Position numbers and translations under genes: made by a program
DNA from: Novosphingobium taihuense
Lineage (GTDB): Bacteria; Pseudomonadota; Alphaproteobacteria; Sphingomonadales; Sphingomonadaceae
NCBI RefSeq assembly: GCF_007830315.1
Contig: NZ_VLKJ01000001.1
Span: forward strand, 620,001-684,000
Reading direction: 5' to 3'
Length of the DNA: 64,000 nt
Notes under the pieces: generated by a model
Told to the model about the DNA's origin: nothing
Database searches by the model: none
Seen by the model: only the letters and a program-made list of their open reading frames with translations
Shown here: positions 35,073 through 44,073 of the stretch, in pieces
How the letters are laid out: the number at the start of each line of letters is the position of its first letter
Position numbering within the stretch: the first letter of the stretch is position 1

Positions 35073-35480
35073 ATGCGCACAACGACAAGGAACCACGCGC
35101 GGCAATTTGCCGCTGCCGTTCTGATCGCGGGCGCGGCCTTGGACCTGTCTCCGGTCGCCCACGCCGCAACCGCTGAAGCAAGCGCATCGGTCGTCATCGT
35201 CGAGCCGGTGGGGGCAGGCTTTTCGTTCGATATCCTGAGCGATACGGTCTCGGCGGTGTTTCTCAACGGAGATGCCGGCGATTCCGTCTCTCTGCTGATG
35301 TCGGGGCGCAAGCCCGGCGGCCAGAGTGCGTCACGCGAAAGCGGCGTGGTGGTGATGGCGAGCGGGGTTTACCGCATCGACCTGCTCCAGTCTGCCGCAT
35401 CCCCTGCCCGCCTGCGCAGCACGATACGTGCAGCATCGCCGGGCGGAAGTTCGATCCTGTTTCTCGCCCAGTTCAACTGA
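35073..35480 (+). CDS. Small secreted protein of the pilus cluster
   Basis: The 135-residue product has an N-terminal signal (FAAAVLIAGAALDLSPVAHAA) and a short beta-rich mature part (EASASVVIVEPVGAGFSFDILSD, ASGVYRIDLLQS). The opening SASVVIVEPV resembles the first strand of DUF4402 domains, so it may be a diverged minor subunit. That is inference. GGAGG occurs upstream. It lies between the pilin and the chaperone. Confidence 0.7.
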   Translation: MRTTTRNHARQFAAAVLIAGAALDLSPVAHAATAEASASVVIVEPVGAGFSFDILSDTVSAVFLNGDAGDSVSLLMSGRKPGGQSASRESGVVVMASGVYRIDLLQSAASPARLRSTIRAASPGGSSILFLAQFN

Positions 35481-35497
35481 CCGGTTGGGTGGGCACA

Positions 35498-36427
35498 ATG
35501 AAAGCTGATCTTGCCATGAAGCGCTATTCCAGGACGATGCTGGCCTTGCTGCCGCTGCTGTCGCCGGTCGGCGCCTGGGCGCAGCAGGCGTCGCTGCCGA
35601 TTACCGCGCCCAAGGCCGACGCTGCACAAGTGAGCGTGCCGGTGCAGGCGGCGGCGGCCAACATCAACATCACTCCGCGCCGCGTGATCTTTGATCGCAC
35701 CAAGCGCACCGAAGCGGTCTATGTGTTCAACCAGGGGACGACGCCGGTCGCGGTCGACGTCGCGCTGATCGACAACGCGATGCTGCCTTCGGGCGAGATC
35801 GTGCCGCTATCGCGCCTTGGCGAGCGCGGGGCTGCGGGCGAAGCGGCGGGCGCGAAAGTCCGTTCGGCCAAGCCCTTCGTGCTGGCAGCGCCCAGCCGCC
35901 TGACGCTGCCGCCGGGCCAGGGCAAGACCATCCGCGTGCGCGCCACGCTGGCCGATGGCGCCGACACGAGCGAGTACCGCACGCACCTGACTGTCACCAC
36001 CGTGCCTGCACCCGATACCGGGCTGACCGCCGAACAGGCGGCGGCTGCGGAAAAGGGCGAGCTGGTGCTGCGCATCCAGTCGGTCTTCGGCATCTCGATC
36101 CCGCTGATCGTGAGGGGCGGCGAGCCTGACGCGACAGGGAGCATCGGTCCGATGGCGGCTGCCACCGTGCGTGAAGGGCCTGCCCTCTCGGTCACGCTGC
36201 GCCGCAAGGGCACGACCTCGCTCTACGGTAACATCGAATTGCGCACGGCCAAGGAGATCGTCGGCGTCGCACGCGGCATCGCGGTCTATCCCGAGGCCGA
36301 CGAGCGCGAGGCGCTGGTGCCGCTGCTGCGTCCGCTCAAGAAGGGCGAAGTGGTGACCGCAACCTACAGCGCGGACGACGGCAAGAAGCCCGTCGCCATC
36401 GCCAGCGGGACCTACACCGCCCCCTGA
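35498..36427 (+). CDS. PapD-like periplasmic pilus chaperone
   Basis: This chaperone has about 309 residues. A signal peptide (MLALLPLLSPVGAWA) precedes an N-terminal Ig domain (NINITPRRVIFDRTKRTEAVYVFNQGTTP), the G1-like donor strand region LTLPPGQGKTIRVRATL and a second Ig-like domain. It should fold subunits by donor-strand complementation and deliver them to the usher. It is longer than classical PapD chaperones (about 220 mature residues), with an Ala/Glu-rich insertion near residue 190. ATGs at 35498 and 35516 are both possible starts. The usher begins 1 bp after its stop. Confidence 0.85.
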   Translation: MKADLAMKRYSRTMLALLPLLSPVGAWAQQASLPITAPKADAAQVSVPVQAAAANINITPRRVIFDRTKRTEAVYVFNQGTTPVAVDVALIDNAMLPSGEIVPLSRLGERGAAGEAAGAKVRSAKPFVLAAPSRLTLPPGQGKTIRVRATLADGADTSEYRTHLTVTTVPAPDTGLTAEQAAAAEKGELVLRIQSVFGISIPLIVRGGEPDATGSIGPMAAATVREGPALSVTLRRKGTTSLYGNIELRTAKEIVGVARGIAVYPEADEREALVPLLRPLKKGEVVTATYSADDGKKPVAIASGTYTAP

Positions 36428-36428
36428 T

Positions 36429-39167
36429 ATGCTTACGACATTGGGTATCCTGGCCCTGGCAACCGCTGGCAGCAGCGGTCCGCCGGAGGGACCGGTTGCG
36501 CCTGCGCAACACGTCGAGGCTTCGGCCCCGGCGCAGGGCACTGCGTCATATTCGGCCAGCGACCTTCTGCTGTTCTCGGTCCAGCTGGACGGCACCACGA
36601 TCAGCGAGGCGCTGACGGCCTATGGCGATCCGGCAGATCCATTGCTGCCGCTGGGCGAGCTGTCGCGCCTGCTCGAGATCCCGCTCGACATAGACGTGGC
36701 CAATGGCATCGCCTCGGGCCGCGTCGGCGAAGGCCAGCGCCCTATCACCATCGATCTCAAGTCCGGCCAGGCGCTGATCGGCGGCAAGGTCGTCGCGCTG
36801 ATTCCACCCGACAGCCTGATCACCGAAACCGACATCTACCTTCGCGCCTCGCTGATTGCCAAGCTCCTGCCGTTGCGCATCACATCGGTGGCCGACGAGA
36901 TGATCCTGACGCTTGAGGCGACCGAGAAGCTGCCGCTGCAGGCACAGCGCGAGCGCCTTGCCCGCATGGCAGGCCTTGCCGGAGCGCCCGAGCAGCAGGA
37001 CGACGCGCTGCGCGTGGCGACGCCCTATCGCTGGGCGAGCGCGCCCTCATTCGATTTCACCACCGAACTTGGCTACAACAGCGAAGGTGGCACGAGCGGG
37101 GGGCGCGCCGTGACGCGGTTCGAGGGGCGCGTTGCGGCTGACCTGCTGCAGACCGGCTTTTCGGCGTGGCTGGCGACGGACGATCAGGGCAAGCCGTCCT
37201 CGGCGCGCGTGGCCTTTACGCGGCGTTCGGAGGAAGGGCGGCTGCTGGGCTCGCTGGGCGGCACTTCGGCCTCGGCAGGCGATGTGTTCACGCCGCCGCA
37301 AGTGATCGGCGCACGCAGCCTTGGCGGGGCGGGCTTCGTGTTCTCGTCATCGCGCTTCGACGAGGCGAGCGTGTTCCAGCGCATCAACCTGCGCGGCGAA
37401 CTGCCGATCGGCTATGACGCGGAACTCTACGTCAACGACATCCTGCGGTCAGCGCAGCGCGGGTCAACCGCGCAGGGACGTTATGAATTCAACGACATTC
37501 CGCTGGTGCGCGGGCGCAATGCATTGCGCGTGGTGCTCTATGGCCCGCGTGGCGAACGGCTCGAGCGGACGCGGGTTATCAATGTCGGTGGCGGGCAGCT
37601 GGCGGCGGGGAAGACCACGGTGGACCTGGGCGTGGTGGCGCAGGACCGCACGCTGATCGACCTGTCGGATGCCAACCTCAGCGGCTTTTCCAAGGGCAAG
37701 GGCGACCTGCGCGCGACGTTCAACATCGCCCACGGGATCAGCGAGCACATGACGGTAGCCGCCGGCCTTTCGCGCTTCACGGACTTTGGCGGCACTGCGC
37801 ACACGATGGGCTCGCTCGGCACACGCACCTCGCTGATGGGGCTTGCGGTGCAAGCCGATCTGGCGAGCGATTTCGGCAAGGGCCGCGCCGTCTCTCTGGG
37901 TCTGGCCGGACGGATCAAGGGGATCAGCTTCCTTGGGCGGCACGTGGAATATGGCGGCGGCTTTGCCGACGAGGCCAACACGCTGTTCGATCCGGGCCGG
38001 GCAATGCGCCGCTACAGCGAAGTGGTTTTCGACCTGGCCGTGCCGCTGCCGGGATCGCTCGGCCTGCCTGTTTCGGGCCGCTTCGACCGCGCCGAGTTCA
38101 GCGATGGCGGGCAGACGCTTTCGGCCCGCGCGCGCACCACGGCCAATGTCGGGCAGACCCTGCTGGCCATAGGCGCAGACTACAGCCGCCGCACGCAGGG
38201 GAGCTTTTCCGACACGCGGATCAATGCGAACCTCGGCGCGATGCGGCTGATCGACTACAAGTGGCAGCTTCGGGCGACTGCGGATTTCCGTCTCAAGCCG
38301 GGCACGCGGCTGGAGACGCTGGGCTTTGCCGCCGACCGCGCGATCGGCGAGCGCTACAGCCTGCGGCTTGGCGCGACACGCAACTTTTCAGGGCATGACA
38401 CCGCGTTGCAGGCTGGCTTTACCGCGCGCCTGCCGATGGCGACAGCCACGTTCGGCGGTGACTGGTCGACCAGTCAGAACCGCTGGCGGGTCGGCGTGCA
38501 GCTCAACTTCGGCATCGCCCGCGATCCGCTCAAAGGGCGCTACCGCATGACCCCTCCGGGACCTGCCAATGGCGCCAGCGCGGCGCTGCTGGCGTTCATC
38601 GACGCAAACGCCAACGGCACGCGCGACGCGGGCGAGGAAGCGGTACCGGGCGTGGTCATTCAGGGTGGAGGGCTGAAGACGGTGACCGACGCGAAAGGGC
38701 GCGCGTTCGTGACCGGGCTGGGCGATGGCACGATGACCACGCTGCGCGCCGATGTTTCGGGCGCTGACACCATGTTCGTCGCGCCGCCGCCACAGAACAT
38801 CACATTTGCCGCGCGCGCCGGAAACGTCGCGCAGATCGCCTACCCGATGGTGCCGACTTCGGAGCTTGTCGCGCGCATCCGTTTCCGCGGGCGCGAGGGC
38901 GCCCTGAGCGGGCTGTCCGCGGTCAAGCTGCGGCTGGTTTCGACCAAGGGCGTGGTCGTGCAAGGCATGACCGAGTTCGACGGCACTGCGGTGTTCGACG
39001 AAGTGAAGCCGGGGCGCTATGCGCTGGAGATCGATCCGGAACAGGCGATACGGCTGGGGATGCATTTGAAGGAACCCGTATTCGTGACCGTGGGGGCTGA
39101 CGGGCGCAGCATTGACGCTTCGGGCGAAGTAGCCTTCAACCAGCCGACACAGATGGTTTCCCGCTAA
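36429..39167 (+). CDS. Usher-like outer-membrane protein with CNA-type C-terminal domains
   Basis: The 912-residue protein has an N-terminal signal, a periplasmic N-domain (about 35-180), and a long amphipathic beta region (about 190-690) rich in alternating Gly/aromatic strands, consistent with a barrel. It includes YVNDILRSAQRG and EFNDIPLVRGRNALRVVLYGPRG, which resemble plug and strand segments of ushers. Near residue 715 FIDANANGTRDAGEEAVPGV marks a carboxypeptidase-regulatory/CNA-B-like domain, with a second at the C terminus. The neighbours (chaperone, DUF4402 subunits) support an usher role. It diverges from classical PapC/FimD. Confidence 0.78.
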   Translation: MLTTLGILALATAGSSGPPEGPVAPAQHVEASAPAQGTASYSASDLLLFSVQLDGTTISEALTAYGDPADPLLPLGELSRLLEIPLDIDVANGIASGRVGEGQRPITIDLKSGQALIGGKVVALIPPDSLITETDIYLRASLIAKLLPLRITSVADEMILTLEATEKLPLQAQRERLARMAGLAGAPEQQDDALRVATPYRWASAPSFDFTTELGYNSEGGTSGGRAVTRFEGRVAADLLQTGFSAWLATDDQGKPSSARVAFTRRSEEGRLLGSLGGTSASAGDVFTPPQVIGARSLGGAGFVFSSSRFDEASVFQRINLRGELPIGYDAELYVNDILRSAQRGSTAQGRYEFNDIPLVRGRNALRVVLYGPRGERLERTRVINVGGGQLAAGKTTVDLGVVAQDRTLIDLSDANLSGFSKGKGDLRATFNIAHGISEHMTVAAGLSRFTDFGGTAHTMGSLGTRTSLMGLAVQADLASDFGKGRAVSLGLAGRIKGISFLGRHVEYGGGFADEANTLFDPGRAMRRYSEVVFDLAVPLPGSLGLPVSGRFDRAEFSDGGQTLSARARTTANVGQTLLAIGADYSRRTQGSFSDTRINANLGAMRLIDYKWQLRATADFRLKPGTRLETLGFAADRAIGERYSLRLGATRNFSGHDTALQAGFTARLPMATATFGGDWSTSQNRWRVGVQLNFGIARDPLKGRYRMTPPGPANGASAALLAFIDANANGTRDAGEEAVPGVVIQGGGLKTVTDAKGRAFVTGLGDGTMTTLRADVSGADTMFVAPPPQNITFAARAGNVAQIAYPMVPTSELVARIRFRGREGALSGLSAVKLRLVSTKGVVVQGMTEFDGTAVFDEVKPGRYALEIDPEQAIRLGMHLKEPVFVTVGADGRSIDASGEVAFNQPTQMVSR

Positions 39168-40159
39168 TGCTCCGCCTGATCCTTGCGGCCCTGATGCTGC
39201 TGTCCGCATCGCTTTATGCCGGAAGTGCAGCGCAGGCGCAGAGCTATTCGGTGGACACGATCACCGATGCCAATTTCGGCGACATCGTTTCTGCGGCGTC
39301 CGGGCAGTCAGTGTTCCGGTCGAGTGCGACATCGGGTGGAGTAACGCTGGTTTCGGGCAGCGGCGTGCGGCTTTCGGGTACGGCTGCAAACGCGGTCGTG
39401 ACGATCTCTTGCAGCAACACCAACGCCTGCAATTCGACCAACGTGCAGGTGCAACTCTCACTTGCGGGGACACCTTCGGGACGCCTGGCCTACATCACCG
39501 CGATCAGCCTTGCGAACGGTACCGCCTCGATCACTTCCGCGTTCAGCGCCGGGAGCTATATCGTGATCAACCTCGCACCGATCCCGCGCAGTTCGGCACG
39601 CACCTTCCTGATCGGCTTCGACCTGCCGGTGGATGGAAACGATTCCGCCGACCCGACCGGCAATGCGGTGTCGTCGTACCTCATCACCGCGCAGCGTGCA
39701 TCGGGGGGCGGTGCGGATTCGCTGGTCGGCAATATCCTTGCCAAGGTGATCCGGCCGATCAGCATCGCCAAGACGCAGGACCTGCAGTTCGGAAGCGTGA
39801 CGCGGCCGAGCAGTGGTTCGGGCACGCTGACTTTGACGCCGGGCGGCGTAGCCTCGGTGACCGGTACCAACGTTCGCCGCTTCCCCACGCCCGCCGCAAC
39901 GGCGGCGCAGTTCACGGTGAGCGGCGAAGGCGGTCAGGCGGTGACGGTATCGGTGCCGAGTTCGGTGACGCTTTCGGGCAGCAGCGGATCGGTGACGGCG
40001 ACGCTGACAAACACCGGGGGCGGCGCACAAGTGCTGAGCGGTTCGACCGGATCGGCGGGCAGTGCGCAGGTCAATGTGGGCGGTACGGTGCCGCTGTCGG
40101 GCTCGAGCGCGCTGGGAACGTTTACGGGCACGGTGACGGTGACGGTACAGTACAATTGA
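39167..40159 (+). CDS. Two-domain DUF4402 protein, probable tip adhesin
   Basis: The 330-residue protein has a signal peptide ending AQAQS. An N-terminal beta domain of about 165 residues carries two Cys (ISCSNTNACN) that could form a disulfide. The C-terminal DUF4402 domain (PISIAKTQDLQFGSVTRP, AQFTVSGEGGQAVTV, ending GTVTVTVQYN) is clearly homologous to the pilin at 34466. An adhesin domain joined to a pilin domain is the usual layout of chaperone-usher tip subunits. Its ATG overlaps the usher stop (TAATG). It is the last gene of the cluster. Confidence 0.82.
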   Translation: MLRLILAALMLLSASLYAGSAAQAQSYSVDTITDANFGDIVSAASGQSVFRSSATSGGVTLVSGSGVRLSGTAANAVVTISCSNTNACNSTNVQVQLSLAGTPSGRLAYITAISLANGTASITSAFSAGSYIVINLAPIPRSSARTFLIGFDLPVDGNDSADPTGNAVSSYLITAQRASGGGADSLVGNILAKVIRPISIAKTQDLQFGSVTRPSSGSGTLTLTPGGVASVTGTNVRRFPTPAATAAQFTVSGEGGQAVTVSVPSSVTLSGSSGSVTATLTNTGGGAQVLSGSTGSAGSAQVNVGGTVPLSGSSALGTFTGTVTVTVQYN

Positions 40160-40227
40160 GGGAGGCGCTTTGGGCTTGGCCTTCAAGCTTTGCTCGGGTC
40201 TTGAAGGGTGTGCGAGATCGCGCAGTC

Positions 40228-40255
40228 ATGGGCCCCGGCCTGCGCCGGGGCGACG
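40228..40255. repeat. REP-like palindrome
   Basis: ATGGGCCCCGGCCTGCGCCGGGGCGACG is closely related to the unit at 27374. It lies between the convergent adhesin and acyl-CoA ligase genes. Confidence 0.75.
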
Positions 40256-40283
40256 GGGGTTGGGTGTTCAGGGCGATTGGGAT

Positions 40284-41867
40284 TCAGTTCACCTGACGCT
40301 CGAGTCCCGCCCAATAGGGTTCGCGCAAGGTGCGGCGCAGGATCTTGCCGGAAGGGTTGCGGGGGAGTGCATCGATCACATCGACCGACTTGGGCACCTT
40401 GAAGCCTGCCAGCCGCTCGCGCGTCCAGTCGATGATCGATTGCGGATCGATCGCGTGGCCGGGCTTGGGCACGCAGACAGCCTTGACCGCCTCACCCCAT
40501 ATCGCGTCCGGCACGCCGATGACAGCGACTTCGAGCACGTCGGGGTGGCCGTAGATCGCGCTTTCGACCTGGGCTGGATAGACGTTCTCTCCCCCCGAGA
40601 TGATCATGTCCTTGATGCGGTCGTGCATGTAAACGTAGCCGTCGTCGTCGAGATAGCCCGCGTCTCCAGTGGCGATCCAGCCGTCGGGGGTCATGGTCTT
40701 GGCGGTGGCTTCAGGCAGGTTCCAATAGCCGAGCATGTTGTTGGACGAGCGGGTCTGGATCTCGCCGATCTCGTTCGGACCCAACGCTTCGCCATTCTCA
40801 CCCACCACGCGAACCTCAACGCCGGGCAGCGGCTTGCCGGCCGAGCGCATGCGCTGGTTGCCTTCGACACAGTGATCTTCGGGCGGGAGCATGCAGATCG
40901 TGCCGGTGGTCTCGGTCATGCCATAGGCCTGGATGAACTCGGCCTTGAACATGGCAATGCATTCGCGCAGCAGCACGAGCGGGATCGGTGAGGCTCCGTA
41001 GATGATGTATTTCACACGGGAGAAATCGACGCTCGCGCAGTCGGCGTGGTTGAGCAGCATCTGCAGCGCGGCGGGTACGATGAAGAAGCGCGTTACGCCC
41101 TTTTGCTCGACCGCGTCGAACACCGCGCGCGGTTCGAATTCGGCAAGAATGATGCCGGGGAGTCCCGCGCCGATGGCCATGACGCCAAGACCAGTGCCGC
41201 CGATGTGGGCGCAGGGCATGGCAACGAGGATCGCCTCGTCGTCGGTCATCGTGGTGTAGGGCTGGTCGCTGCCGAGCGACTGCTTGCGCAGGCCGAACAG
41301 GTTGCGGTTGGACAGCACCGCGCCCTTGGGGTTTCCGGTGGTGCCAGAGGTGTAGAGCTGCAGCACGGCATCGTCGGGGCCGGCCGTTTCGAAGGGGGCG
41401 GGTTGCTGTGCATCGATCCAGCGCCAGGCATCGTCCTGCGTCATCGCGATGCGGACGTCGGGCAGTGCGGAGAAGGCATCGGCGAGGCCTTCGAAGCCCT
41501 GCCCGAGGAACACAACCTTGGCGTTGGCATCGTCTGCGATCCACGTCGCCTCGGCAGGCGCAAGCCGCCAGCCGATCGGCACCATGACCACGCCAAGGCG
41601 CGCAGCGGCGAAAAACAGGGTGAAGTAGAGCGTGCTGTTCTTGCCGAACCACGCAATGCGGTCCCCTTTGACGAGGCCAAGGTCATGCAGACCGGCGACG
41701 GCTTGAGCCGTAGTGGCTTCGAGTTCGCCGTAGGTGAGAGTGCGGTCCGGGCCGTCGAGAGCGGTGCCTTGCGGGCGGTCATCGGCCCAGAAGCGCAGAA
41801 ACTCTTCGAACGTGAACAGGTCTGCGGTGCGTTCTGCCGTTGTAGGCTTCACGGCTGCGTCGGCCAT
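40284..41867 (-). CDS. AMP-forming acyl-CoA synthetase
   Basis: This enzyme of about 527 residues belongs to the ANL superfamily and activates a carboxylic acid with ATP and CoA. Motifs are the P-loop LYTSGTTGNPKGA, the adenine-binding QAYGMTETTG, the hinge GDAGYLDDDGY and the C-terminal catalytic Lys in NPSGKILRR. The substrate is unknown; the sequence looks like FadD/feruloyl-CoA-type ligases. GGGAGA supports the ATG at 41867. It is the last gene on the minus strand after the HD-domain gene, with a 100-bp gap. Confidence 0.92.
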   Translation of the reverse strand: MADAAVKPTTAERTADLFTFEEFLRFWADDRPQGTALDGPDRTLTYGELEATTAQAVAGLHDLGLVKGDRIAWFGKNSTLYFTLFFAAARLGVVMVPIGWRLAPAEATWIADDANAKVVFLGQGFEGLADAFSALPDVRIAMTQDDAWRWIDAQQPAPFETAGPDDAVLQLYTSGTTGNPKGAVLSNRNLFGLRKQSLGSDQPYTTMTDDEAILVAMPCAHIGGTGLGVMAIGAGLPGIILAEFEPRAVFDAVEQKGVTRFFIVPAALQMLLNHADCASVDFSRVKYIIYGASPIPLVLLRECIAMFKAEFIQAYGMTETTGTICMLPPEDHCVEGNQRMRSAGKPLPGVEVRVVGENGEALGPNEIGEIQTRSSNNMLGYWNLPEATAKTMTPDGWIATGDAGYLDDDGYVYMHDRIKDMIISGGENVYPAQVESAIYGHPDVLEVAVIGVPDAIWGEAVKAVCVPKPGHAIDPQSIIDWTRERLAGFKVPKSVDVIDALPRNPSGKILRRTLREPYWAGLERQVN

Positions 41868-41967
41868 GTCTTGCTCTCCCAAGCGATTTTGCGCAGTTAA
41901 TCACGCAATTAAGGCTGGGCGCAAGCCTGCCAATCGTGACAGTGTGCGTCGGGTGGGGCAGACTGCC

Positions 41968-42555
41968 TCAAGCCTCGGCCATGGCCTTCTTGTAGATGCT
42001 GTTCAGTGGCTTTTCGAACAGGCGCATGACCATCGGCTCAAAGAATTCGAGCGGCAGGGTGTCGTAGTCAGGGTCGAAGGCGGGGCAATCGTACTTCTCG
42101 ATGAACTCGGCGGTGGCGGCGGCATGGGGGTGGTCGGCAAACTTGTCGCGCAGATTGCGGTCAAGGCCGATGAAGTGGAAGAAGTTGTAGCCCTGGAAGA
42201 TGCCGTGGTGCTGGACGATCCACAGCAATTCCTCGGACACGAAGGGCTTGAGGATCGCGGCGGCAATATCCGGGTGGTTGTAGGCGCCGAGCGTATCGCC
42301 GATGTCGTGCAGCAGGGCCATGACCACGTAGTCCTCGGCACGCCCGTCGCGGTGGGCGCGGGTGGCGGTCTGGAGGCAGTGGGTCAGCCGGTCGACCGCG
42401 AAGCCGCCGCAATCGCCTTCTAGCAGGCGCAAGTGATCGAGCACCCGCGCGCCGCCGTTGCGGGAATGGGGCTTCAGGTGAATCATGATGGCGTCCCAGT
42501 CTTCCTGGGTGCCCTCGGTCATGGTGTGGAACTTTGCGGTCGGCAGCTCTTCCAT
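41968..42555 (-). CDS. HD-domain protein, PhnZ/MIOX-like
   Basis: This 195-residue all-helical protein has the metal-binding pattern of the HD superfamily: THCLQTATRAHRDG, ALLHDIGD, NHPDI and VQHHGIFQGY. The order of His residues and the LQTA helix resemble PhnZ and myo-inositol oxygenase, mixed-valent di-iron oxygenases, more than phosphodiesterases. The usual HDIGH reads HDIGD, which may alter substrate binding. The substrate is unknown. The ATG at 42555 has GAGAGG upstream. It lies between the MFS exporter and acyl-CoA ligase genes on the same strand. Confidence 0.75.
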   Translation of the reverse strand: MEELPTAKFHTMTEGTQEDWDAIMIHLKPHSRNGGARVLDHLRLLEGDCGGFAVDRLTHCLQTATRAHRDGRAEDYVVMALLHDIGDTLGAYNHPDIAAAILKPFVSEELLWIVQHHGIFQGYNFFHFIGLDRNLRDKFADHPHAAATAEFIEKYDCPAFDPDYDTLPLEFFEPMVMRLFEKPLNSIYKKAMAEA

Positions 42556-42617
42556 CGCGCGAATCCTCTCCCCGTGCGCATTCTCGGCGCATCTGGTTGC
42601 CGACGAGAGTATCGCGA

Positions 42618-44072
42618 TTATGCCGCTTGGGAAGAGGCCTCGACCGCAAATATCTGGTCGGGCAGCGAAAGCGCGAGGGCGAGGCATCCGGCAAGCAGGA
42701 CGAGGATGACGCCGAGCGCGGCATAGACGCCGCCCGGCCCTTGCGCCATGTCCGGTCCGCCCAGTGCGAAGTATGCACTGCCGACGAGCGCGATGCCAAA
42801 GGCGCTACCCATCTGCAGCACGGTCTTGAGAATGCCGCTGGCCGCGCCTGCGTGGGAACGGTCCACGCGCGCAAGAGCGACGGGCGAGACCGGGCCGGAG
42901 AGCGTGCCCATGCCGACGCCCGCCAGCAGCAGCGCGGGCAGGAGAAGCGGCAGGCCGGGGCCGCCCAATGCGATCCAGCCGAGCGCCGCAGTATCGGCCA
43001 CGAACAGGGCGAGCGAGGCGCATACCATCACCCACTTGCCCGCCCTGGCGAGGTAGCGGCGGCCAAGGAAACCCATGCCGATCATCACGCCCGCGCTGAA
43101 AGGGATGTGGACGAGGCCGGTCTGCAACGGCGAGAAGCCCAGTCGCGATTGCAGTGCGTGGGCAAAGACGAAGAGGAAGCCGGTGTTTGCCGCCGAGAAC
43201 ACGAGGCCGATCAGCGCGCCGGTGCGAAACAGGCGGTTGTGGATCAGTTCGGGCGGAAAGATCACCGGGCGGCCTGCGCGGGCCCGAACGACAAGGCCGC
43301 GCCATGCCGCCCACATCAACAGCGGCGAGGCGGCCAGCAGCAGGAGGCTCCCCGTATCGAGCCCGGCGTGTTCGCCACGCACCAGCGGAAAGAGCATGGC
43401 GGCGAGCGCTGCGCCGAAGGCAAGTGTGCCAATCACGTCGATCCGCCCGCCCTTGTGCGCCACTTCGCGCGGCAGATAGCGCCACCCGGCAACGAAAGCG
43501 GCGATCCCGATCGGCAGGTTGATCAGGAACACGGTGCGCCAGCCGAGCCCGGCAATGTCTGCCGAGATCAGCAGTCCGCCGATAATCGGCCCGGCAATGC
43601 CGGCAAGGCCACCGATCACGCCGAACCATGCCAGACGTCCGATGCGTTCGACCGGATCGTAGAGGATCTGGATCACCGCCATGACCTGCGGCGCCATGAC
43701 CGCACCCGCCGCGCCCTGCAGCACGCGCGCGGCAATCAGCAGCTGCGGGTCAGCCGCCATGCCGCAGAGCGCCGAGGCGAAGGTAAAGCCTGCAACGCCG
43801 GTGAGGAACATCGCCCGGCCACCGAACAGGTCGCCCAGCCGTCCACCGAGAATCAGCAGCAGCCCGAAGGCGAGCGAATATCCTGCCGCGATCCATTGCG
43901 CTGCGCTGCCGCCCAGATCCTGCCCGCGCGCGGCAAAGTCTGCCTGCATGGCAGGGAGCGCGGTGTTGATGATCGTCACGTCGACGATCTCGAGCACCAG
44001 CGCGGTGATCAGGGTGAAGAAGGCGAGGCTTTTCTGCCGCTCGGTCATGCCTGCGATGGCTGTAGAGGTCAC
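42618..44072 (-). CDS. MFS transporter, DHA2 (14-helix) type
   Basis: The 484-residue inner-membrane drug/H+ antiporter-like protein has about fourteen hydrophobic segments. The family motifs DVTIINTALPAMQ in helix 1, LGGRLGDLFGGR in the first cytoplasmic loop and FGVIGGLAGIAGPIIGG in helix 5 are present. The exported compound cannot be inferred. It begins 1 bp after the GMC oxidoreductase gene, which suggests it handles the substrate or product of that enzyme. Confidence 0.92.
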   Translation of the reverse strand: MTSTAIAGMTERQKSLAFFTLITALVLEIVDVTIINTALPAMQADFAARGQDLGGSAAQWIAAGYSLAFGLLLILGGRLGDLFGGRAMFLTGVAGFTFASALCGMAADPQLLIAARVLQGAAGAVMAPQVMAVIQILYDPVERIGRLAWFGVIGGLAGIAGPIIGGLLISADIAGLGWRTVFLINLPIGIAAFVAGWRYLPREVAHKGGRIDVIGTLAFGAALAAMLFPLVRGEHAGLDTGSLLLLAASPLLMWAAWRGLVVRARAGRPVIFPPELIHNRLFRTGALIGLVFSAANTGFLFVFAHALQSRLGFSPLQTGLVHIPFSAGVMIGMGFLGRRYLARAGKWVMVCASLALFVADTAALGWIALGGPGLPLLLPALLLAGVGMGTLSGPVSPVALARVDRSHAGAASGILKTVLQMGSAFGIALVGSAYFALGGPDMAQGPGGVYAALGVILVLLAGCLALALSLPDQIFAVEASSQAA

Positions 44073-44073
44073 G

